From: Pseudomonas fluorescens
GTDB taxonomy: Bacteria > Pseudomonadota > Gammaproteobacteria > Pseudomonadales > Pseudomonadaceae
Length of the DNA: 64,000 nucleotides
Assembly (NCBI RefSeq): GCF_902497855.1
Contig: NZ_CABVHU010000014.1
Coordinates: forward strand, 147,326 to 211,325
Direction: 5' to 3'
Part shown: positions 52,235 through 61,173 of the stretch, piece after piece
Numbering within the stretch: the stretch's first letter is position 1
Layout of the letters: every line of letters begins with the position of its first letter
The notes under the pieces: model-generated
Database searches by the model: none
Seen by the model: the letters and a program-made list of their open reading frames with translations, nothing else
What the model was told of the DNA's origin: nothing
Position numbers and translations under genes: made by a program

Positions 52235-53554
52235 TCAACGGCCAGAGGTGATGCTCAGGCCTTTGAGCAGGCTCAAGGCCTGGGCCAGCTGATAATCGTC
52301 ATCCTGCGGCATCGCCTTGGCTTTGCCGCCGGAGCCGGTAGGCTTGTCGGCGCCGCCGTTGCCATTGCCCAGGTGGCCTTGCAGATCGGCTTCCTTGAAG
52401 TACTCGCCGTCCTGTTCGTTGGTGATCTTGGCCCTGCGCACTTCGATGTCCGGGACGATGCCCTGCGCCTGGATCGAGCGGCCGTTCGGCGTGTAGTACA
52501 GCGCCGTGGTGATTTTCAGGGCGCGCTCGTTATTGAGCGGCAGCACGGTCTGGACCGAGCCTTTGCCGAAACTGGTGGTGCCCATGACCACCGCGCGTTT
52601 CTGATCCTGCAAGGCACCGGCGACGATCTCCGAAGCCGAGGCACTGCCGCCGTTGATCAGCGTGACCATCGGCACGGCTTCGCTTTCGTCCTTGCCGGTG
52701 GCGGAGAAGCGCAGTTCGGAGTTGGCGATGCGGCCCTTGGTGTAAACGATCAAGCCCTTGGTGATGAAGTGGTCGACCACTTCCACCGCCGCTTGCAGCA
52801 CGCCACCCGGGTTGTTGCGCAAGTCGAGGATGATGCCGTTGAGCTTCTTGCCATTGTCCTTGCGCAGCTTGGCCAAGGCCTTGGAAACCTCTTCGCCGGT
52901 CTTGACCTGGAACTGGGTGATGCGGATGTAGCCGTAGCCGGACTCCAGCAGCTGGCTCTTCACGCTCTTCACTTGAATGATGGCGCGGGCCAGGGTCACG
53001 TCGAACGGCGTGCCGCCGTCGCGTACCAGGGTCAGGGTGATTTTCTGGCCGATTTTGCCACGCATCTTGTCCACGGCTTCGGTCATGCTCTGGCCACGGG
53101 TCGGTTGGCCGTTGATCTTGACGATGAAGTCGCCAGCCTGGATGCCAGCCTTGGACGCCGGGGTGTCATCGATCGGCGAGACCACCTTGATGAAACCGTC
53201 TTCGGCGCCGACTTCGATGCCCAGGCCGCCGAATTCGCCGCTGGTGCTTTCCTGCAATTCAGCGAAGTCTTCCGGGCCCAGGTAGGCGGAGTGCGGGTCG
53301 AGGTTGCTGAGCATGCCCTTGATCGCGTTTTCCAGCAGGGTTTTGTCGTCCACCGGTTCGACATAGGCGGCCTTGATCCGGTCCATGACCTCGGCAAAGG
53401 TGCGCAACTCTTCCAGCGGCAATGGCGCCTTGGTGGTCGCAGCCGTGCCTGCAGGTGCGACCGCCGGAGCAGGTTGAGCGGCGAACGCCAGAGGCGCGCC
53501 AATCACCAGGGCGATCGTCAGGGCCAGCGAGGTAAGGCGGGACAAATGCAGCAT
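52235..53554 (-). CDS. ctpA: C-terminal processing peptidase, S41 family
   Basis: A 439-residue periplasmic serine protease. Signal peptide (AFA), PDZ domain (residues ~95-180, GGLGIEVGAEDGFIKVVSPI) and the catalytic Ser-Lys dyad in NGGSASASEIVAG and GTTSFGKGSVQ. In Pseudomonas CtpA with its partner degrades peptidoglycan hydrolases. It is downstream of envC, consistent with a cell-wall role. Confidence 0.92.
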   Translation of the reverse strand: MLHLSRLTSLALTIALVIGAPLAFAAQPAPAVAPAGTAATTKAPLPLEELRTFAEVMDRIKAAYVEPVDDKTLLENAIKGMLSNLDPHSAYLGPEDFAELQESTSGEFGGLGIEVGAEDGFIKVVSPIDDTPASKAGIQAGDFIVKINGQPTRGQSMTEAVDKMRGKIGQKITLTLVRDGGTPFDVTLARAIIQVKSVKSQLLESGYGYIRITQFQVKTGEEVSKALAKLRKDNGKKLNGIILDLRNNPGGVLQAAVEVVDHFITKGLIVYTKGRIANSELRFSATGKDESEAVPMVTLINGGSASASEIVAGALQDQKRAVVMGTTSFGKGSVQTVLPLNNERALKITTALYYTPNGRSIQAQGIVPDIEVRRAKITNEQDGEYFKEADLQGHLGNGNGGADKPTGSGGKAKAMPQDDDYQLAQALSLLKGLSITSGR

Positions 53555-53588
53555 GTCGAACGAACTCCTAATGTAGGTGATTCAGCGC

Positions 53589-54881
53589 CTATCCTTGCGC
53601 GCGGCACCATTGCGCCGGATCACTCGGGTGACCCTGCTGACGAATTGCGAAATACAGCGCTGGTGTGTCCTGTCCGCCACTGTTGCCGACGGTGGAAATG
53701 GACTCACCGGCTTTTACCACGTCACCCGCAGACTTGAGCAGCGTCTGGTTGTGACCGTAAAGACTCAAGAAACCGTTGCCGTGGTCGAGGATCACCAGCA
53801 GCCCGGCGCCACGCAACCAGTCGGCGAACACCACGCGACCGCCGTGCACGGCGTGTACCTGGCTGCCGGCGGAGGCGCTGATCATCACGCCATCCCACTT
53901 GGTGCGGGCGTCATCGCCGCGGCTTTCGCCAAAGCGTGCCAGCAGTCGACCATCAACTGGCCAGGGAAGTTTTCCCCGGCTTGAAGCAAAAGGGCCACCA
54001 AAGGTTTCGCCTGAACTGGAAACCAGGGCGCCGGGGGTCGGTCGGACAGGTTTGCGTGGGGCGTCAGTGGCATCTGCTTGCGCCTGAGCCTCACGTAAAC
54101 GCTTTTTTTCGGCTTCCTGCTGGGCGATCAGCGCTTTTTGCCGCGCTTCCTCTGCCTCACGAGCCTGGCGGGCCAGGGTTTCCTCGATGGTTTTAAGGAC
54201 TTTGGACAGGTCCGCCTGCTCTTGCTCGCGGGCGGCCAGTTTCTGGTCGCGCGCCTTTACGTCGTTGCTGAGCTTGGCCAGTACTTGCTGGCGCTCCTCG
54301 CGGACTTTGTCGAGTTCGTCGCGCTGGCTGTCGAGGCTGCTTTTCTGTACGAGCAATTGCGCCTGCTGCATGGCGATGTCTTTTTCGACATTGGCCAGTT
54401 GGCGCAAGGTTTCGTTGAAATTCTTCAGCTGCTGCAGGCGAGCCTGGCTCAGGTAGTCGTAATAGGTGAGGGTGCGGGCGAATTTTTCCGGGTTCTGCTG
54501 GTTCAGCAGCAGCTTCAGGTATTCCTGGCGGCCGTTCTGATAGGCCGCGCGGGCCTGAATGGCGATCAGTCGTTGCTGTTCAATGCGCGCGCTCTGGAGT
54601 TTTTTTTTCTCGGCATCGAGTCGCTGCAGCTCGGATTCGCTTTTCTGCAGCTCTTTTTGCAGGGCGTCGACCTGCTTCTCGAGCTTGCCCATTTCGGTCT
54701 CGGTGCCCTTGAGATCTTTCTGTACCCCGGACTTTTCTTCCTGCAACTTGCCCAGCAGTTTTTTCAGCTCGGCAATATCCTGACGCGTGGCGTCCAACTG
54801 TTGTTGGGTTTGCGCGCGCTCGTCAGCGAAGGCCGGTTGGAGCAGGCAAGTCAGGGCGAGGGCTATCAGGACGCGAAGCAT
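53589..54881 (-). CDS. envC: Murein hydrolase activator, degenerate LytM
   Basis: A 430-residue periplasmic protein: signal peptide (ending AFA), coiled coil to residue ~270 and a C-terminal M23 domain. The zinc site is degenerate: the first motif reads KWDGVMI instead of HxxxD, and ALYFAIR replaces the HxH motif, while LYGHN remains. This is typical of EnvC, which activates amidases. ATG at 54881 begins a good signal peptide. Confidence 0.9.
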   Translation of the reverse strand: MLRVLIALALTCLLQPAFADERAQTQQQLDATRQDIAELKKLLGKLQEEKSGVQKDLKGTETEMGKLEKQVDALQKELQKSESELQRLDAEKKKLQSARIEQQRLIAIQARAAYQNGRQEYLKLLLNQQNPEKFARTLTYYDYLSQARLQQLKNFNETLRQLANVEKDIAMQQAQLLVQKSSLDSQRDELDKVREERQQVLAKLSNDVKARDQKLAAREQEQADLSKVLKTIEETLARQAREAEEARQKALIAQQEAEKKRLREAQAQADATDAPRKPVRPTPGALVSSSGETFGGPFASSRGKLPWPVDGRLLARFGESRGDDARTKWDGVMISASAGSQVHAVHGGRVVFADWLRGAGLLVILDHGNGFLSLYGHNQTLLKSAGDVVKAGESISTVGNSGGQDTPALYFAIRQQGHPSDPAQWCRAQG

Positions 54882-55015
54882 AGAGGCGGGTGATACCAGG
54901 GAAATGGACGCCCTAGTATGCCCGCCAAGCGCTGCAAAAAAAACGCCCAATTGGGGCTGTGTGATGACTGGAGTGGGTTGCAGGAGTAATTAATCTTGGA
55001 AACCACCACCAACCA

Positions 55016-55107
55016 CTGTGGGAGCGAGCCTGCTCGCGAAAGCGGTGGGTCAGGCAACGTCGATGTTGGCTGGCACTCCGCATTCGCGAGCAGGCTCGCT
55101 CCCACAG
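55016..55107. repeat. REP-type inverted repeat
   Basis: CTGTGGGAGCGAGCCTGCTC and its complement GAGCAGGCTCGCTCCCACAG, the second Pseudomonas REP subtype, between gpmI and envC. Confidence 0.88.
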
Positions 55108-55132
55108 GGTTTAGTGGTGTCTGAGAGACGGA

Positions 55133-56662
55133 TTACACCAGTATTGAAGTCCCGGTCATTTCAGCTGGCTTTTCAAGGCCCAGCAACATCAGCATGGTCG
55201 GCGCCACATCCGCCAGCACGCCGCCTTCACGAACCTTCAGGTCCCGTTTGCCGACATAAATGAACGGCACGGGCTCGGTAGTGTGGGCGGTGTGCGCCTG
55301 GCCAGTGGACTCGTCGGACATTTGCTCGACGTTGCCGTGATCGGCGGTGATCAACGCCTCGCCGCCGACTTTTTCCAGCGCGTCGACGATGCGTCCGACG
55401 CACAGGTCCAGGCATTCAACGGCTTTGACGGCCGCCTCGAACACGCCGCTGTGGCCGACCATGTCGCCGTTGGCGTAGTTGACCACGATCACGTCATAAC
55501 GCTGGTTGTCGATAGCGTCGACGATGCGGTCGGTGACTTCCGGTGCGCTCATCTCGGGCTGCAAGTCATACGTGGCGACTTTGGGCGACGGGATCAGGAT
55601 GCGTTCCTCACCCGGGAATGGTTCTTCACGACCGCCGGAGAAGAAGAAGGTCACGTGGGCGTATTTCTCTGTTTCGGCAATGCGTAGCTGGGTCTTGCCG
55701 TTTTTCGCCAGGTAGTCGCCCAGCACGTTGTCCAGGCTGCCGGCGGCGAAGGCCGATGGCGCAGGGATGCTGGCAGCGTATTGGGTCAGCATGACGAAGC
55801 CGGCCAGTTTTGGCTGGCGCGCACGTTCGAACTCATTGAAATCGTCTTCGACGAACACGCGGGTCAGTTCGCGGGCGCGGTCGGCGCGGAAGTTCATGAA
55901 CACCACGGCATCGCCGTCTTCGACCTTGACCGGCTCACCGATGGAGGTGGCCTTGACGAATTCGTCGCTCTCGCCACGATCGTAGGCAGCCTGCAGGCCT
56001 TCCTGGGCGGTGGCGGCATTGAACTCGCCATTGCCATCGACGATCAGGTTGTAGGCCTGGGACACGCGGTCCCAACGGTTGTCGCGGTCCATGGCGAAGT
56101 AACGACCGATAATGCTGGCGATCCGACCTTTGCCGAGGGCCTGGAAGCTCGCGTCGAGCAGTTCGATGGACGACTGAGCGCTTTTTGGCGGCGTGTCGCG
56201 ACCGTCGAGGAAGGCGTGCAGGTAAATTTTTTCAGCGCCGCGCTTGTAGGCCAGTTCGGCCATGGCAACCAGGTGGTCCTGGTGGCTATGTACGCCGCCA
56301 TCGGACAGCAGGCCCATGAAGTGCACGGCTTTGCCGGCGGCAACGGCTTTATCGACGGCGGCGCAAATGGTCGGGTTCTCGAAGAACTCGCCGTCGCGGA
56401 TCGATTTGGTCACTCGCGTGAAGTCCTGATACACCACGCGACCGGCGCCGAGGTTCATGTGGCCGACTTCGGAATTGCCCATCTGGCCGTCCGGCAAACC
56501 GACGTCCATGCCGCTGCCCGAGATCAGGCCGTTCGGCACGGTGGCCCACAAGCGGTCCAGCACGGGCTTCTTCGCAGCAAAAATGGCGTTGGATTCAGGG
56601 CTCTCACTGTGACCGAAGCCGTCGAGAATAATCAGGACCAAAGGTTTGGGCGTGGTAGTCAT
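55133..56662 (-). CDS. gpmI: 2,3-bisphosphoglycerate-independent phosphoglycerate mutase
   Basis: A 509-residue glycolytic/gluconeogenic enzyme. Catalytic Ser in PDGQMGNSEVGHMNLGAG, metal ligands in LIILDGFGHSE, VVNYANGDMVGHSG and ITADHGNVEQM. Length as expected. Divergent from the rhodanese-grxC-secB operon. Confidence 0.97.
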   Translation of the reverse strand: MTTTPKPLVLIILDGFGHSESPESNAIFAAKKPVLDRLWATVPNGLISGSGMDVGLPDGQMGNSEVGHMNLGAGRVVYQDFTRVTKSIRDGEFFENPTICAAVDKAVAAGKAVHFMGLLSDGGVHSHQDHLVAMAELAYKRGAEKIYLHAFLDGRDTPPKSAQSSIELLDASFQALGKGRIASIIGRYFAMDRDNRWDRVSQAYNLIVDGNGEFNAATAQEGLQAAYDRGESDEFVKATSIGEPVKVEDGDAVVFMNFRADRARELTRVFVEDDFNEFERARQPKLAGFVMLTQYAASIPAPSAFAAGSLDNVLGDYLAKNGKTQLRIAETEKYAHVTFFFSGGREEPFPGEERILIPSPKVATYDLQPEMSAPEVTDRIVDAIDNQRYDVIVVNYANGDMVGHSGVFEAAVKAVECLDLCVGRIVDALEKVGGEALITADHGNVEQMSDESTGQAHTAHTTEPVPFIYVGKRDLKVREGGVLADVAPTMLMLLGLEKPAEMTGTSILV

Positions 56663-56816
56663 GGATTCTACTCTGGCTTAAGTTAAAAAGAGGGCGATGG
56701 AAAAGGGAGTGGCAGTTTAAAGCGAAGTTCCGGCGCCGTCACCGCCGGACGGGGTTTGGCCCACCATAGTGGCTGTGTATACTGGCCGACATTTTAACGC
56801 CCTGGAACCTCCTTCG

Positions 56817-57230
56817 ATGGTTGCTCACCTGATTGAATTTGCCACTAACCACTATCTGCTCGTCGGTATCTTCGTCGTACTGCTGGCGTTGCTGATCGCT
56901 TATCAGATGCAAGGCGGCGGCCGCAGCCTGAGCACCGGTGAACTGACCGGGCTGGTCAACAAGGACGCAGGCGTCGTCATCGACATTCGTTCGAACAAGG
57001 ATTTCGCCGCCGGTCACATCGTGGGTGCGTTGAACATTCCCCACGACAAACTGGCTGCTCGCGTCGGCGAGCTGGAAAAGCACAAGGCCAAGACCATCAT
57101 CCTGGTCGACGCCATGGGCCAGACCGCCGGTACCCATGCCCGCGAACTGATGAAATCCGGCTTCACCGCCGCCAAGCTCTCCGGCGGTATTTCCAGCTGG
57201 AAGGGCGACAACCTGCCGCTGGTGAAGTGA
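56817..57230 (+). CDS. Membrane-anchored rhodanese-like protein lacking the catalytic Cys
   Basis: A 137-residue protein with an N-terminal membrane helix (YLLVGIFVVLLALLIAYQM) and a rhodanese domain (VVIDIRSNKDFAAGHIVGAL). The active-site loop reads ILVDAMGQTAG with Asp where Cys is expected, so sulfurtransferase activity is unlikely. It is the yibN-type gene placed before grxC and secB. A TATACT -10 lies 34 bp upstream. Confidence 0.88.
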   Translation: MVAHLIEFATNHYLLVGIFVVLLALLIAYQMQGGGRSLSTGELTGLVNKDAGVVIDIRSNKDFAAGHIVGALNIPHDKLAARVGELEKHKAKTIILVDAMGQTAGTHARELMKSGFTAAKLSGGISSWKGDNLPLVK

Positions 57231-57231
57231 T

Positions 57232-57486
57232 ATGAGCAACGTCGTCGTCTATTCCAGCGATTACTGCGGTTATTGCTCGCGAGCCAAGTACCTGCTCGAG
57301 AGCAAAGGCGTGGCCTTCGAAGAGATCAAGGTCGATGGCAAGCCGCAGGTGCGCGCCGCCATGGCTCAGAAGGCCGGACGTACGTCCGTGCCGCAGATCT
57401 GGATCGGCAGCACCCACGTGGGTGGTTGTGATGATTTATTTGCCCTTGAGCGCGCTGGCAAGCTCGACGCCATGCTCAAGGCCTGA
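57232..57486 (+). CDS. grxC: Glutaredoxin 3
   Basis: An 84-residue dithiol glutaredoxin with active site CGYC (SSDYCGYCSRAKYLL), TSVPQIWIG with cis-Pro and HVGGCDDLFAL for glutathione. Starts 1 bp after the rhodanese stop. Confidence 0.96.
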   Translation: MSNVVVYSSDYCGYCSRAKYLLESKGVAFEEIKVDGKPQVRAAMAQKAGRTSVPQIWIGSTHVGGCDDLFALERAGKLDAMLKA

Positions 57487-57527
57487 ATGCCTTCCCTATA
57501 AGACCCCAAGATCAGAAAGGATCTGAG

Positions 57528-58013
57528 ATGACTGACCAACAGAACACTGCAGCTAGCGAAGAAGAAACCGCACCGCAATTCTCCTTGCAGCGCATCTACG
57601 TACGTGACTTGTCCTTCGAAGCCCCGAAAAGCCCGGCGATTTTCCGCCAGCAATGGGAACCGAGCGTCGGTCTGGATCTGAACACCCGTCAAAAGGCACT
57701 GGAAGGCGACTTCCACGAAGTCGTGCTGACCCTGTCCGTCACCGTGAAGAACGGCGACGAAGTGGCGTTCATCGCTGAAGTGCAACAGGCCGGGATCTTC
57801 CTGATCAAGAACCTGGACGATGCTTCGATGAGTCACACCCTGGGCGCGTTCTGCCCGAACATCCTGTTCCCGTACGCGCGCGAAACCCTGGACAGCCTGG
57901 TGACCCGTGGTTCGTTCCCGGCACTGATGCTGGCCCCGGTGAACTTCGACGCGCTGTACGCGCAAGAGCTGCAACGCATGCAGGCTGCGGGCGAAACCCC
58001 GACTGTGCAATAA
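57528..58013 (+). CDS. secB: Protein-export chaperone SecB
   Basis: A 161-residue tetrameric chaperone delivering preproteins to SecA. FSLQRIYVRDLSFEAPKSP, FLIKNLDD and CPNILFPYARE are diagnostic. AAAGGAT lies before the ATG; third gene of the operon. Confidence 0.97.
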   Translation: MTDQQNTAASEEETAPQFSLQRIYVRDLSFEAPKSPAIFRQQWEPSVGLDLNTRQKALEGDFHEVVLTLSVTVKNGDEVAFIAEVQQAGIFLIKNLDDASMSHTLGAFCPNILFPYARETLDSLVTRGSFPALMLAPVNFDALYAQELQRMQAAGETPTVQ

Positions 58014-58031
58014 GCGTTCGATGCAGTAACG

Positions 58032-58059
58032 AAAAAAGCGCCGTAACAGGCGCTTTTTT
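58032..58059 (+). terminator. Terminator of the secB operon
   Basis: AAAAAAGCGCC-GTAACA-GGCGCTTTTTT. Confidence 0.9.
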
Positions 58060-58073
58060 CATGGGCGAGAGAT

Positions 58074-58175
58074 GATCGTTCCCACGCTCTGCGTGGGAAT
58101 GCAGCCCGTGACGCTCCGCGTCACTGGACGCGGAGCGTCCCTTGAAGCATTCCCACGCAGAGCGTGGGAACGATC
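58074..58175. repeat. 102-bp complex inverted repeat (copy A)
   Basis: GATCGTTCCCACGCTCTGCG… and the complement ending GCGTGGGAACGATC, with a nested GACGCTCCGCGTC/GACGCGGAGCGTC dyad. A second copy lies at 59612-59725. It differs from REP and matches a known dispersed Pseudomonas repeat style. Confidence 0.85.
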
Positions 58176-58185
58176 AGTCGCGGGG

Positions 58186-58641
58186 TTACTTGAAGCCGAG
58201 CTGGCGCCAGCCTTCATACACGGCAACCGCCACGGTGTTCGACAGGTTCAGGCTGCGGCAGCCTTCGCGCATCGGCAGGCGCAGGCGTTGTTCGCCGGGC
58301 AGGGCATCGAGCACTTCTGCCGGCAGGCCACGGCTTTCCGGGCCGAACAGAAACGCATCGCCCTCGGCGAAGCTGGCATCGTGGAACGGCCGCGAGCCCT
58401 TGGTGGTGAAGGCGAACAGCCGTGGATGACCGAGGCTCTCCAGGCAGCTGGCGAGGTCGGCGTGACGCTGCAGGGTGGCATACTCGTGGTAATCGAGGCC
58501 GGCCCGGCGCAGGCGCTTGTCGTCCATCTCGAAGCCCAGCGGCTCGATCAAATGCAGGTGGCAGCCGCTGTTGGCGCACAGCCTGATAACGTTGCCGGTA
58601 TTCGGCGGAATTTCCGGTTGGAAAAGGATGACGTGAAACAT
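58186..58641 (-). CDS. trmL: tRNA (cytidine(34)-2'-O)-methyltransferase
   Basis: A 151-residue SPOUT methyltransferase modifying the wobble base of tRNA-Leu. MFHVILFQPEIPPNTGNVIR, FLFGPESRGLP and LPMREGCRSLNLSNTVAVAV are diagnostic. The ATG at 58641 shares bases with the start codon of the divergent gene. Confidence 0.96.
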   Translation of the reverse strand: MFHVILFQPEIPPNTGNVIRLCANSGCHLHLIEPLGFEMDDKRLRRAGLDYHEYATLQRHADLASCLESLGHPRLFAFTTKGSRPFHDASFAEGDAFLFGPESRGLPAEVLDALPGEQRLRLPMREGCRSLNLSNTVAVAVYEGWRQLGFK

Positions 58642-59080
58642 GCACGGCTCCGAAGGTAAAGATGACCGGCATTCTACGCCGCCAGTGGACAAGCGATCGA
58701 AACTATTCCCGCGAGTGATGGCTTCGCTGGCAATTGTCGGGGTGATGGTAGGACTGATGATCGGCCGATTGACCACCCCTGACCCCAGCGAACTGCAGCA
58801 GGTCGAGATGACGGGCGACGGATTGGTGGTGTGGTTCAACAATGAGCCAAAGACTCACGGCGAGCTAGTCGACGGCAGCCTCGCGCTGTTGTTCGAGGCT
58901 GAAGGCAAGGCACAGCAAGGTCAGCTCAAGCTCAACGGCAAGCGTGTGAACTGGCGAGTGCGTTTGAGTGATGGGGGGCTGTTGCTGACGGTGGTGGCGG
59001 CCCGGCCGCTGCAGGGCGAGTGGGCCGGTCGCGAGGTCGATGACCGCTGGCGGCTGGAGATCCATCTCCGAGAGCAATAA
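58640..59080 (+). CDS. Membrane-anchored hypothetical protein (146 aa)
   Basis: One membrane helix near residues 27-43 (MASLAIVGVMVGLMIGRL) and a small periplasmic beta domain (GLVVWFNNEPKTHGELVDGS…). The first ATG at 58640 lies in the same CATG as the trmL start; the in-frame ATG at 58718 would drop the cytoplasmic tail. No family recognised. Confidence 0.7.
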   Translation: MHGSEGKDDRHSTPPVDKRSKLFPRVMASLAIVGVMVGLMIGRLTTPDPSELQQVEMTGDGLVVWFNNEPKTHGELVDGSLALLFEAEGKAQQGQLKLNGKRVNWRVRLSDGGLLLTVVAARPLQGEWAGREVDDRWRLEIHLREQ

Positions 59081-59371
59081 AAGAGGGAATCCCCGGCCTG
59101 CCTGTACCAAGGTTCCCGAAACGGGAGGGCTCATCGCCAATGCGTTGTGAGCCCGGTGTAAAGAGGGAATCCCCGGCCTGCCTGTACCGAGGTTCCCGAA
59201 ACGGGAGGGCTCATCGCTAGTGCGTTGTGAGCCCGGTGTTAAAGAAGGAACCCCTGACCTGCCTGTATCAAGGGCCCCAAACCTGCAGGGCTCGTCGCTA
59301 GTGCGTTGTGAGCCCGATGTAAAGAGGGGAATCCCCGGCCTGCCTGTACCAAGGTCCCCGAAACCGGGTAG
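59081..59371 (+). repeat. 80-bp tandem repeats, 3.6 units
   Basis: Units start at 59081, 59161, 59242 and 59322 with AAGAGGGAATCC or close variants (GGCCTGCCTGTACC, GTGCGTTGTGAGCC conserved); the last stops near 59371. Units 1 and 2 are nearly identical, unit 3 is diverged. Each can form GGGCTCA…TGAGCCC and CCCGAAACGGG hairpins. No coding frame runs through all units. Confidence 0.88.
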
Positions 59372-59452
59372 TGAACTGAATCACTGAATGGACTATTGCA
59401 GGGGGCGTGCCAGGTTTTAACAAGTTGATACAGAAAGCCGCCTGGCAGCGCT

Positions 59453-59486
59453 GAAAGCCCCGCAACTCGGGGCTTTCGTGTTTTTT
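59453..59486 (+). terminator. Terminator-like hairpin
   Basis: GAAAGCCCCG-CAACT-CGGGGCTTTC followed by GTGTTTTTT, downstream of the tandem repeats. Confidence 0.75.
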
Positions 59487-59611
59487 CGATAGGGGTTCGA
59501 ATGCGAATGCGGGCGGGGTTTTGGATTGGTTGATGTGCGCGATTGCGGTTCACGGTGCATTCAGTCGGTGCACTCAGGACCTAAAAGCATCGCGAGCTTG
59601 CTCGCGATTTT

Positions 59612-59725
59612 GATCGTTCCCACGCTCTGCGTGGGAATGCAGTCCGGGACGCTCCGCGTCCCTGCCGAAGCGGCGGACGCAGAGCGTCCATTGAGGCATT
59701 CCCACGCGGGAGCGTGGGAATGATC
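59612..59725. repeat. 114-bp complex inverted repeat (copy B)
   Basis: Second copy of the element at 58074-58175, with outer arms GATCGTTCCCACGCTCTGCG and CGTGGGAATGATC and a larger middle. It is preceded by a small hairpin ATCGCGAGCTTGCTCGCGAT. It ends 12 bp before ntrC's stop. Confidence 0.85.
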
Positions 59726-59736
59726 AGGTGAGGGAA

Positions 59737-61173
59737 TTAACCCTCTTCCCCCTCATCATCATCCCCACCATCAACCTTCATCCCCAGCTCCTTGATCTTG
59801 CGCGTCAGGGTATTACGCCCCCACCCCAGCAACACCGCGGCATCGCGGCGGCGGCCGGCGGTGTGTTTGAGGGCAGTCTCGATCATGATCCGCTCGAAAG
59901 TCGGCACCGCACTGTCCAGCAGGCTTGACTGACCACGAGCCAGCGCCTGATCAGCCCATTGCCGCAGCGCCTGCTCCCAGTTGGTCACCGGTGCCGAATC
60001 CTGCGGCAGGCTCAACAGCTCCGGCGGCAGGTCGCTGATGTGCACTTCGCGACCCGAGGCCATCACCGTGATCCACCGGCAGGTATTCTCAAGCTGACGT
60101 ACGTTGCCGCCCCACGGCAGGTTTTTCAGGTATTCCTCGGTTTCGCTTTTCAGCAGCTTGGGCTCGACCGCCAGTTCCTGGGCGGCGCGGCTGAGGAAGT
60201 GCTTGGCCAGGGTCGGGATGTCTTCGCGTCGGTCCGACAGGCGTGGAATGTGGATGCGGATCACGTTGAGGCGATGAAACAAGTCCTCACGGAATTTTCC
60301 GGCATGCACCAGGGTTTCCAGATTCTGGTGCGTTGCGGCGATGATTCGCACATCTACCTTCACCGGCACATGGCCGCCGACGCGGTAGAACTCGCCGTCC
60401 GCCAACACCCGCAGCAAACGAGTCTGGGTGTCGGCCGGCATGTCGCCGATTTCATCGAGAAACAGCGTACCGCCGTCCGCCTGCTCGAAACGCCCGCGTC
60501 GCAGGTTGGCCGCACCGGTGAACGCACCTTTCTCATGGCCGAACAGCTCGGACTCCATCAGGTCTTTCGGGATCGCCGCCATGTTCAGCGCGATGAACGG
60601 TGAAGACGCCCGTGGACTGTGACGGTGCAGGGCATGGGCCACCAGTTCTTTACCGGTACCGGATTCGCCGTTGATCAGCACGGTGATGTTGGAATGGCTC
60701 AAGCGCCCGATGGCGCGAAACACTTCCTGCATCGCCGGCGCTTCGCCGATGATTTCCGGAGTGCGGGTCAGGGCGACCGGGACTTCCAGGCCTTGCTGTT
60801 CCTGGGCATGTTGATTGGCGCGCTTGACCAGAGACACCGCTTCATCGACATCGAACGGCTTGGGCAGGTATTCGAAAGCACCGCCCTGATAGGACGCGAC
60901 AGCGCTGTCCAGATCGGAGTGCGCAGTCATGATGATCACTGGCAGCCGTGGGTGTTGTTCGCGAATCCGTGCCAGGAGGTCCAGGCCGCTGGCGCCGGGC
61001 ATGCGTATATCGGAGATGATCACATCCGGTTGCTGACGCGCCAGGCGACTCATCACGCCATCGGCGCTGTCGAAGCTTTGGGTGGTCATGCCTTCTTGCT
61101 GCAGGGCTTTTTCCAGGACCCAACGGATAGAACGGTCGTCATCGACGATCCACACGGTTTCACTACGGCTCAT
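59737..61173 (-). CDS. ntrC: Nitrogen regulation response regulator, sigma-54 activator
   Basis: A 478-residue activator. Receiver domain with phosphoacceptor Asp in DVIISDIRMPG; AAA+ domain with Walker A GESGTGKELVAHAL, GAFTGA loop for sigma-54 contact and GGTLFLDEIGDMP; C-terminal Fis-type helix-turn-helix (RRRDAAVLLGWGRNTLTRKI). Overlaps ntrB by 4 bp. It could act on the sigma-54 sites noted here. Confidence 0.97.
   Translation of the reverse strand: MSRSETVWIVDDDRSIRWVLEKALQQEGMTTQSFDSADGVMSRLARQQPDVIISDIRMPGASGLDLLARIREQHPRLPVIIMTAHSDLDSAVASYQGGAFEYLPKPFDVDEAVSLVKRANQHAQEQQGLEVPVALTRTPEIIGEAPAMQEVFRAIGRLSHSNITVLINGESGTGKELVAHALHRHSPRASSPFIALNMAAIPKDLMESELFGHEKGAFTGAANLRRGRFEQADGGTLFLDEIGDMPADTQTRLLRVLADGEFYRVGGHVPVKVDVRIIAATHQNLETLVHAGKFREDLFHRLNVIRIHIPRLSDRREDIPTLAKHFLSRAAQELAVEPKLLKSETEEYLKNLPWGGNVRQLENTCRWITVMASGREVHISDLPPELLSLPQDSAPVTNWEQALRQWADQALARGQSSLLDSAVPTFERIMIETALKHTAGRRRDAAVLLGWGRNTLTRKIKELGMKVDGGDDDEGEEG

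Noticed and set aside
59081..59371. Possible CRISPR array
   Set aside because: Units are 80 bp and repeated end to end without unique spacers, and no cas gene is present.
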